From NCBI GenBank assembly GCA_902477055.1, contig CABSFY010000040.1, positions 1-18,924 on the forward strand: a DNA stretch of 18,924 bases, written 5' to 3'. The notes beneath the pieces are model-generated. The model was not told the origin of the DNA. It ran no database searches and saw nothing but the letters and a program-made list of their open reading frames with translations. This document shows, piece by piece, positions 13,416 through 18,924 of the stretch (positions within the stretch are counted from its first letter, which is position 1; each line of letters opens with the position of its first letter). A program made the translations under genes and the position numbers. The DNA comes from an uncultured Eubacteriales bacterium (GTDB lineage Bacteria; Bacillota; Clostridia; Oscillospirales; Oscillospiraceae).

Positions 13416-16160
13416 ATGGGACTGATTACAAAAATGTTCGGAACGCGCTCGGAGCGCGAGGTCAAGAAGCTCAAACCGATCGTCGATCGCATCGAGGCGC
13501 TGGGCGGGGCGATGAAGGACTGCACCGACGAGCAGCTCCGCGCCAAAACCGAGGAATTCAAGTCGCGCTACGCGGCAGGTGAAACGCTGGACGAGCTGCT
13601 GCCGGAGGCCTTTGCGGTGTGCCGCGAGGCAGCCGACCGCGTGCTGGGAATGCGCCCGTACCGTGTCCAGCTCATCGGCGGTATCATCCTGCATCAGGGC
13701 CGCATCGCGGAGATGAAAACCGGCGAAGGCAAGACCCTCGTCGCCATCCTCCCGGCCTACCTGAACGCGCTGACGGGCAAGGGCGTGCATATCGTCACCG
13801 TCAACGACTACCTCGCCAAGCGCGACTCGGAGTGGATGGGCAAGGTCTATCGCTTCCTCGGCCTGACGGTCGGTCTGATCGTGCATGACTTGACCTCGAG
13901 TGAGCGCCGCGAGGCCTACAAGGCCGACATCACCTACTGCACCAATAACGAGCTGGGCTTTGACTATCTGCGCGATAACATGGCGCTTTACAAGAGCGAC
14001 ATGGTTCAGCGCGGACACAATTTCGCCATTGTGGACGAGGTGGACTCCATCCTCATCGACGAGGCACGGACACCGCTCATCATCTCCGGCAAGGGCGAGG
14101 ATTCGACGAAGCTGTACGAAATGGCGGACTTCTTCGTTTCCGGCCTGCGTAAGAAGGTCTTTGCAACGATGGACGAAAAGCAGGATCAGGACGATCTGGA
14201 CTGCGACTACTTTGTGGACGAAAAATCCCGCACCGCGAACCTCACCGCCAGCGGCATCGCCAAGGCCGAGAAATACTTCGGCGTGGAAAACCTCGCCGAC
14301 GTGGAAAACACCACCCTCTCGCATCATATCAACCAGGCGCTCAAGGCACGCGGCGTGATGAAGCGCGACACGGATTACGTCGTCCAGAACGGACAGGTCA
14401 TTATAGTGGACGAGTTCACGGGCCGCCTGATGTACGGCCGCCGCTATAACGAGGGCCTGCATCAGGCCATCGAGGCCAAGGAAGGCGTGAGCGTCGCGGG
14501 CGAAAACAAGACCCTTGCAACCATCACGTTCCAGAATTTCTTCCGCCTGTACTCCAAGCTCTCCGGCATGACCGGCACGGCGCTGACCGAGGAGGAGGAA
14601 TTCTCCGCGATCTACCAGATCGACATCGTCGAAATTCCGACGAACCGCCCCGTCGTCCGTATCGACCACCACGACGTGGTGTACAAAACCGAGGCGGGCA
14701 AGTTCCGCGCGGTCATCGAGCAGATCAAAAAATGCCACGAAAAGGGCCAGCCCGTCCTCGTCGGCACGATTTCCATCGAAAAATCCGAATATCTCTCCAA
14801 GCTCCTCAAGCGCGAGGGCGTGCCGCACACCGTCCTGAACGCCAAGCACCACGAAAAGGAAGCCGAGATCGTCGCACAGGCCGGTAAGCTCGGCGCGGTC
14901 ACCATCTCGACGAACATGGCCGGCCGTGGTACGGATATCATGCTCGGCGGCAACGCGGAGTATATGGCCCTGTCCGATCTGCGTAAGCGGGAAATCCCGG
15001 AGGAGCTGATTTCCGAGGCCAATTCCTACGCCGAAACGGACAACCCCGAAATTCTCGACGTGCGCCGCCAGTTCAAGGAGGCTTACGCGAAATATAAGGT
15101 CGAGGTCGATGCCGAGGCGGAGAAGGTTCGCGCGGCGGGCGGCCTGTTCATCGTCGGCACCGAGCGCCACGAGTCGCGCCGTATCGACAATCAGCTGCGC
15201 GGCCGGTCGGGCCGTCAGGGCGACCCCGGTGAAACGCGCTTTTTCCTCTCGCTGGAGGACGACGTGATGCGCCTGTTCGGCTCTGAGCGCATTATGAATA
15301 TGATGAACTCCCTCGGCCTTGACGAGGACACGCCGATTGACATGAAGATCCTCTCCGGCGCAATCGAAAACGCACAGAAAACCGTCGAAAGCCGTAACTT
15401 CCAAGCCCGCAAAAATGTGCTGGAATACGACGACGTGATGAACACGCAGCGTACCGTCATCTACGAGCAGCGCCAGAAGGTCCTCGACGGCGAGGATCTG
15501 CACCCGACCATCGAGGGCATGATTCGCTACGTGATCGAATCCGAGGTCAACGACGTCCTCGGCACGGAGCAGAAGATCGAAAACGAGGAGCAGCTTGCCC
15601 CGCTGAACGAGAAATTCGCGGGCGTGTATTATCCTGCCGGTGCGCTCCATGCCGAAGTGGGCGAGTCCGCCGACGCGCTGAAGGAAGCGCTGTTCCGGCT
15701 CTTTAACGAAACCTACGCTGCCCGCGAGCAGGAGTTCGGCGTGGAGCGGATGCGCGAGATCGAGCGCATCATCCTGCTGCGCGTCGTGGACGAATACTGG
15801 ATGGACAACATCGATGCGATGGACGACCTCAAGCAGGGCATTCGCCTGCGTGCCTACGGCCAGACCGACCCCGTCGTCGCCTATAAGCGTGAGGGCTTCG
15901 CAATGTTCGACGGCATGATCAACGCCATCCGCGAGGAAACGGTCCGCCGCCTGTACCTGTTCCGCCTGCGCACCCCGGAGGATGTCAAGCGCAAGCAGGT
16001 CGCCAAGATCACCGCCACCGGCGCGACCGGCGGCGACAAGACCGTTAAGCGCCAACCCGTTGTCAAAAAGATTAAGGTCGGCGCGAATGACCCCTGTCCC
16101 TGCGGCAGCGGCAAGAAGTATAAGTATTGCTGCCGGGATAAGGACGAGGCAAAGCAATGA
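13416..16160 (+). CDS. secA: preprotein translocase ATPase SecA
   Basis: A 914-aa motor that drives proteins through the SecYEG channel. Walker A MKTGEGKT is at residues 100-107. The DEAD-type Walker B DEVD is at 207-210, followed by SILIDEARTPLIISG. Helicase motif VI is visible as QLRGRSGRQGDPGETRFFLS (residues about 590-609). The C-terminal zinc-binding SEC-C motif CPCGSGKKYKYCC (894-906) binds SecB or lipids in other species. Length and domain order are full. AAAGGT precedes the ATG. Two promoters lie upstream. The stop overlaps the pgeF start (ATGA). Codon use favours CGC and GCC, unlike the CGG/GCG-rich phage block. Confidence 0.98.
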   Translation: MGLITKMFGTRSEREVKKLKPIVDRIEALGGAMKDCTDEQLRAKTEEFKSRYAAGETLDELLPEAFAVCREAADRVLGMRPYRVQLIGGIILHQGRIAEMKTGEGKTLVAILPAYLNALTGKGVHIVTVNDYLAKRDSEWMGKVYRFLGLTVGLIVHDLTSSERREAYKADITYCTNNELGFDYLRDNMALYKSDMVQRGHNFAIVDEVDSILIDEARTPLIISGKGEDSTKLYEMADFFVSGLRKKVFATMDEKQDQDDLDCDYFVDEKSRTANLTASGIAKAEKYFGVENLADVENTTLSHHINQALKARGVMKRDTDYVVQNGQVIIVDEFTGRLMYGRRYNEGLHQAIEAKEGVSVAGENKTLATITFQNFFRLYSKLSGMTGTALTEEEEFSAIYQIDIVEIPTNRPVVRIDHHDVVYKTEAGKFRAVIEQIKKCHEKGQPVLVGTISIEKSEYLSKLLKREGVPHTVLNAKHHEKEAEIVAQAGKLGAVTISTNMAGRGTDIMLGGNAEYMALSDLRKREIPEELISEANSYAETDNPEILDVRRQFKEAYAKYKVEVDAEAEKVRAAGGLFIVGTERHESRRIDNQLRGRSGRQGDPGETRFFLSLEDDVMRLFGSERIMNMMNSLGLDEDTPIDMKILSGAIENAQKTVESRNFQARKNVLEYDDVMNTQRTVIYEQRQKVLDGEDLHPTIEGMIRYVIESEVNDVLGTEQKIENEEQLAPLNEKFAGVYYPAGALHAEVGESADALKEALFRLFNETYAAREQEFGVERMREIERIILLRVVDEYWMDNIDAMDDLKQGIRLRAYGQTDPVVAYKREGFAMFDGMINAIREETVRRLYLFRLRTPEDVKRKQVAKITATGATGGDKTVKRQPVVKKIKVGANDPCPCGSGKKYKYCCRDKDEAKQ

Positions 16161-16963
16161 GTTTTTATGTAAACCGCGCGGGAACGCTGGAATACCTTAC
16201 GAGCGACTTTTTACAGGGAACTGCGCACTGCTTCTCCACCCGCTTCGGCGGCGTGAGCGAGGGGGCGCTGGCCTCGCTGAATCTCGGCGTTCACCGCGGC
16301 GACCGCCCAGCCAACGTGCTGGAAAACTACCGCATTTTGGGTCGCGCTGTCGGCTTCGAGCCGAAACAGACCGCCTTTACTCGTCAAATCCACTCGGATA
16401 TCGTCGAGCGCGTCGGCAGGGCGCAATGCGGCCGGGGCCTGATCGTCCCGGTCGAGCAGGACTGCGACGGCCTCGTAACGGACGAGCCGGGCGTTGCGCT
16501 GACGGTTTTCTCGGCGGATTGCACGCCGCTGCTGCTCTATGACCCGGTCCGGCGCGTTGCCGGCGCGGTCCATGCCGGGTGGCGCGGCACGGCAGCGGGC
16601 ATCGCGGCCAAGGCGGCGGAGAAAATGCAGGCCGAGTTCGGCTGCGACCCGAAAAATATCCGCGCGGCCATCGGCCCGTGCATTTCGCAGTGCTGCTTTG
16701 AAACGGATGCCGACGTTCCAACGGCAATGTTAAACGCGCTCGGTGCGGAAGCAGAAAGCGCAATTCGACCTGTCAGTGAAAAATATTATGTAAATCTAAA
16801 AGAATGCAACGCCATCTGGCTGCGCCGCGCGGGCGTGACGCAGATCGACATCTGCGATGCCTGCACCGCCTGCCAGCCGGAGCGCTTCTGGTCACACCGG
16901 CGCGTCGGGAACGATCGCGGCTCACTGGCCGCCGTCATCATGCTGCAAGGAGAAACAACGTGA
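16157..16963 (+). CDS. pgeF: peptidoglycan editing factor PgeF / YfiH-type laccase-domain protein
   Basis: A 268-aa member of the DUF152/YfiH family. Some members act on purine nucleosides or edit peptidoglycan precursors. The metal-site residues are present: H79 (RQIHSD), C122 (SADCTP) and H139 (AVHAGWRG). So are the IGPCIS and FWSHRR motifs near the C-terminus. The ATG overlaps the secA stop, and the stop overlaps the following GTG start, so three genes are translationally linked. The family is sure; the in vivo substrate in this organism is not. Confidence 0.9.
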   Translation: MSFYVNRAGTLEYLTSDFLQGTAHCFSTRFGGVSEGALASLNLGVHRGDRPANVLENYRILGRAVGFEPKQTAFTRQIHSDIVERVGRAQCGRGLIVPVEQDCDGLVTDEPGVALTVFSADCTPLLLYDPVRRVAGAVHAGWRGTAAGIAAKAAEKMQAEFGCDPKNIRAAIGPCISQCCFETDADVPTAMLNALGAEAESAIRPVSEKYYVNLKECNAIWLRRAGVTQIDICDACTACQPERFWSHRRVGNDRGSLAAVIMLQGETT

Positions 16964-18567
16964 AAAAGCTGATTGCCGTGTGCTTGCTGCTGGCGCTGCT
17001 GCTCAGCGGCTGCACACGAAGCCCCAACCCGCAAAATGTCGCGCCGACCTCGCCGGACGCGACCGAGCCGTCCTCCGAAACGGAGGCGACGAGCGAACCG
17101 CTGGCCTCGAAGGACGACGGCGGCTTCGGACTGTCGTATCTGCCGGAATACGGTCTGAATCCGTATACCTGCCTCGCAACGGTCAACCGCGCGGCCTTTT
17201 CGCTGCTGTATGAGAGCCTGTTCGTCGTTTCGGGCGAATTCCGCGCCGTGCCGCAGCTCTGCCAGACCTTCCGCGTGTCCGAGGACGCAACGACGTATTA
17301 TTTTACACTTGTCCCGGGCGTGACATTCTCTGACGGGACACTTTTGACGGCACAGGATGTCGTCGCCTCGATTCAGGCGGCGCGCGGCAGCGGCATTTAT
17401 AAGGCCCGCCTGTCGCATATTTACGACATTTCTGCCGAAGCGGATGGTACGATCATCGTCGTGCTGGACACGCCCTACGAAAACTTCGCGCCCATGCTGG
17501 ATATCCCGGTCGTCAAGGCCGAATCCGTCGAGGCGGATATCCCGACCGGCAGCGGCCCATATTATCTGAAGGGGACCATGCTGGTCCGCAACCCGAAATG
17601 GGTCGAAACCGTCCCCTTGGCCGTCGATGCCACCGAAATTCCGCTCACCCCGGCGGAAACGCCCAACGATCTGCGCGATGCGTTCGAGTTCGGCGAAACG
17701 GACCTCGTCTACTGCGATCCGAATTCCGTCGCCGCCGGCGGCTACCGCTGCGACTACGAGGCGTGGGAGGTCCCCACGACGGTCATGCACTACATCGGCT
17801 TCAATCTTTACAGCGGCTATTTCGTCAACGACACCCTGCGCACCGCCGTGACCTATGCCATCGACCGCAACACGCTGTCCAACGAGGTCTATAGGGGCTT
17901 CGCGCAGCCGAGCGTCCTGCCCTGTAGCCCGCTGTCGGACTACTACGACGAGCAGCTCGCGCGGGACTATGACTACGCGCCCGCCCGCTTCGCCGAGGCC
18001 GTCAGCAACTCTCGCGTCACCACGTCAGACGACTATCTCGGCCACGTCGGCATCTTCCTCGTCTGCTCCGACGACCCGAAGCGTGTCGCCGCCGCTGAGA
18101 GCATCGCCGAAAAGCTCAAGGCCGCTGGGCTGAACATCACCGTCAATGCCGTTCCCCGTGAGCAATACCTGAAAAACCTCGACGACGGCGATTTCGACCT
18201 CTACTACGGCGAAACGCGCCTGACGACGAATTTCGACCTGATCGAATTTTTCACCAAGTACGGCAACCTGAACTACGGGGCGATCAACAGCACCGGCCTT
18301 GCAGGCCTCTGCATCTCTGCGCTGAAAAACTCCGGCAGCTTCTACGAGCTGTGCGGTCAGCTTCTGCAAACCGCGCCGATCTGCCCCGTCGTGTTCAAAA
18401 GCAACGCCATCTTCGTCACGCGCGGTATGCTGTCCGATATCACGCCGGGCGTGGACTTCGTGTTCCTGAAAACCGACGGCGCCCGCACCCTCTCCGACGC
18501 GGACATCACCTACGGTTCCAAGACCGAGGAACCCACCGACACAACGGTCGAACCGACCGAACCATAA
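16960..18567 (+). CDS. peptide-type ABC-transporter solute-binding lipoprotein
   Basis: A 535-aa exported lipoprotein. The signal (KKLIAVCLLLALLLSGC) ends in a lipobox with the modified Cys at residue 18. A Ser/Thr/Glu-rich linker follows to about residue 50. The SBP_bac_5 domain comes next: LNPYTCLATVNRAAFSLLYE, TFSDGTLLTAQDVVASIQAA and TAVTYAIDRNTLSNEVY are the usual opening and helix motifs. The protein ends in an acidic TEEPTDTTVEPTEP tail. The start is GTG at 16960, overlapping the pgeF stop, with AAGGAG 9 bases upstream. No permease or ATPase genes are present, so it is an orphan binding protein or works with a transporter elsewhere. The ligand is unknown. Confidence 0.9.
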   Translation: MKKLIAVCLLLALLLSGCTRSPNPQNVAPTSPDATEPSSETEATSEPLASKDDGGFGLSYLPEYGLNPYTCLATVNRAAFSLLYESLFVVSGEFRAVPQLCQTFRVSEDATTYYFTLVPGVTFSDGTLLTAQDVVASIQAARGSGIYKARLSHIYDISAEADGTIIVVLDTPYENFAPMLDIPVVKAESVEADIPTGSGPYYLKGTMLVRNPKWVETVPLAVDATEIPLTPAETPNDLRDAFEFGETDLVYCDPNSVAAGGYRCDYEAWEVPTTVMHYIGFNLYSGYFVNDTLRTAVTYAIDRNTLSNEVYRGFAQPSVLPCSPLSDYYDEQLARDYDYAPARFAEAVSNSRVTTSDDYLGHVGIFLVCSDDPKRVAAAESIAEKLKAAGLNITVNAVPREQYLKNLDDGDFDLYYGETRLTTNFDLIEFFTKYGNLNYGAINSTGLAGLCISALKNSGSFYELCGQLLQTAPICPVVFKSNAIFVTRGMLSDITPGVDFVFLKTDGARTLSDADITYGSKTEEPTDTTVEPTEP

Positions 18568-18574
18568 CAAAAAG

Positions 18575-18603
18575 GGCATGAGGACCGACCTCATGCCTTT
18601 TTT
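18575..18603 (+). terminator. intrinsic terminator after the lipoprotein gene
   Basis: A 9-bp stem GGCATGAGG/CCTCATGCC, loop ACCGA, then six T (18598-18603). The A-rich left flank would let it work on the minus strand too. Confidence 0.9.
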
Positions 18604-18615
18604 CATTCCCCCACG

Positions 18616-18740
18616 TGTCATTGCGAGGCCGTTTACGGCCGTGGCAATCTCGCAGAATTATTTTGATATTTCGGTAGATTCAGGCGAATTCGGAACTTCC
18701 TGCAAGAGATTGCCACGTCGCTTCGCTCCTCGCAATGACA
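18616..18740. repeat. 125-bp MITE-like inverted-repeat element
   Basis: Termini TGTCATTGCGAGG (18616-18628) and CCTCGCAATGACA (18728-18740) are perfect inverses. A second inner pair is GTGGCAATCTC (18641-18651) and GAGATTGCCAC (18706-18716). The outer sequence is a motif seen as dispersed repeats in many bacterial genomes. The 54-bp centre is AT-rich and unrelated. It has no ORF. Mobility by a transposase in trans is possible but not shown. Confidence 0.75.
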
Positions 18741-18758
18741 AACTCTTTGACAAACGAA

Positions 18759-18778
18759 AGGCCGCTTTGCAGCGGCCT
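18759..18778. repeat. hairpin AGGCCGCT/AGCGGCCT
   Basis: An 8-bp perfect stem with loop TTGC. There is no T-run directly after it; the next palindrome begins at the next base. It may be a stand-alone structure or the base of a larger fold. Confidence 0.6.
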
Positions 18779-18820
18779 CAGCTTGTCAAAAAAGTCCTGA
18801 CGGACTTTTCCGACAAGCTG
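18779..18820. repeat. 42-nt nested palindrome
   Basis: The outer arms are CAGCTTGTC (18779-18787) and GACAAGCTG (18812-18820). The inner arms are AAAAGTCC (18790-18797) and GGACTTTT (18802-18809), with loop TGAC. The inner hairpin with its T-run looks terminator-like on either strand. Confidence 0.7.
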
Positions 18821-18824
18821 CTTT

Positions 18825-18868
18825 CAAAATTGCAAAATAGGAATAAGGAAGATTATTTTGCAATTTTG
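18825..18868. repeat. 15-bp AT-rich inverted repeat
   Basis: CAAAATTGCAAAATA (18825-18839) and TATTTTGCAATTTTG (18854-18868) are perfect inverses around a 14-bp purine-rich loop. It could be an operator or a remnant of a small mobile element. Confidence 0.7.
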
Positions 18869-18892
18869 CCCGCTGCGGCGGGGTTATTGAAC

Positions 18893-18923
18893 GTGAAAGG
18901 GAACCCTGACGGTTCCCTTTCAC
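18893..18923. repeat. 13-bp perfect hairpin at the window end
   Basis: GTGAAAGGGAACC (18893-18905), loop CTGAC, GGTTCCCTTTCAC (18911-18923). It is probably a terminator, but any T-run would lie beyond the window. The loop is almost the same as that of the nested palindrome at 18790-18809. Confidence 0.65.
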
Positions 18924-18924
18924 A

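Noticed and set aside
13268..13582. Possible leader peptide or gene before secA
   Set aside because: It overlaps the secA promoter P2 and the secA start in another frame, has no clear ribosome site and has no SecM-like arrest motif.
13395..16157. 920-codon open frame on the minus strand covering all of secA
   Set aside because: It mirrors secA exactly. Such frames arise from GC-rich codon bias on the opposite strand, and secA has full motifs and start signals while the antisense frame has no recognisable domain.

Overview
The window looks like a chromosomal segment from a high-GC gut-type Clostridia bacterium, most likely Oscillospiraceae/Ruminococcaceae. This rests on strong GGAGG ribosome sites, TTGACA/TATAAT promoters, ATGA gene overlaps, an S-layer-homology protein, a ferredoxin-thioredoxin-reductase-like protein and the style of the interspersed palindromic repeats. 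The taxonomy is inference; there is no rRNA or tRNA gene in the window to fix it.

Layout. (1) 1-693 has no convincing gene. It holds an 82-bp perfect direct repeat, a 36-bp direct repeat, several GC-rich hairpins and an orphan intrinsic terminator. (2) 694-7726 is a tight, all-plus cassette of eleven phage morphogenesis genes. In order these are terminase small subunit, terminase large subunit, portal, a prohead-protease/scaffold fusion with a nested internal start, a probable decoration protein, the HK97-fold major capsid protein, three neck/connector-type proteins, a tube-like protein and a hub/baseplate-like protein. It stops at a strong bidirectional terminator. No integrase, repressor, replication, tape-measure, fibre or lysis gene is seen in the window. 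(3) 7798-8460 is a minus-strand HAD phosphatase. It shares a divergent promoter region with an ECF sigma factor (8575) and its membrane-anchored probable anti-sigma factor, followed by a secreted M14 peptidase with SLH repeats. (4) 11598-12463 encodes two small, apparently paralogous membrane proteins behind a near-consensus promoter. (5) 12602-13151 is a redox pair: an FTR-catalytic-chain-like protein and thioredoxin. (6) 13416-18567 is a coupled run of secA, pgeF and a solute-binding lipoprotein, ending at a strong terminator. (7) 18604-18924 is non-coding and packed with inverted repeats, including a 125-bp MITE-like element.

How it fits together. The phage-derived block contains what is needed to build and fill a capsid and start a neck/tube, but nothing recognisable for excision or lysis here. 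Every ORF is open, the enzymes keep their catalytic residues and the genes are translationally coupled. It is therefore the best candidate for something unusual: a satellite, a gene-transfer-agent-like or domesticated particle, or a recently truncated prophage whose other half lies upstream of the window. The rest is housekeeping and envelope biology: sigma/anti-sigma sensing, a wall peptidase, thiol redox, protein export, peptidoglycan editing and peptide binding.
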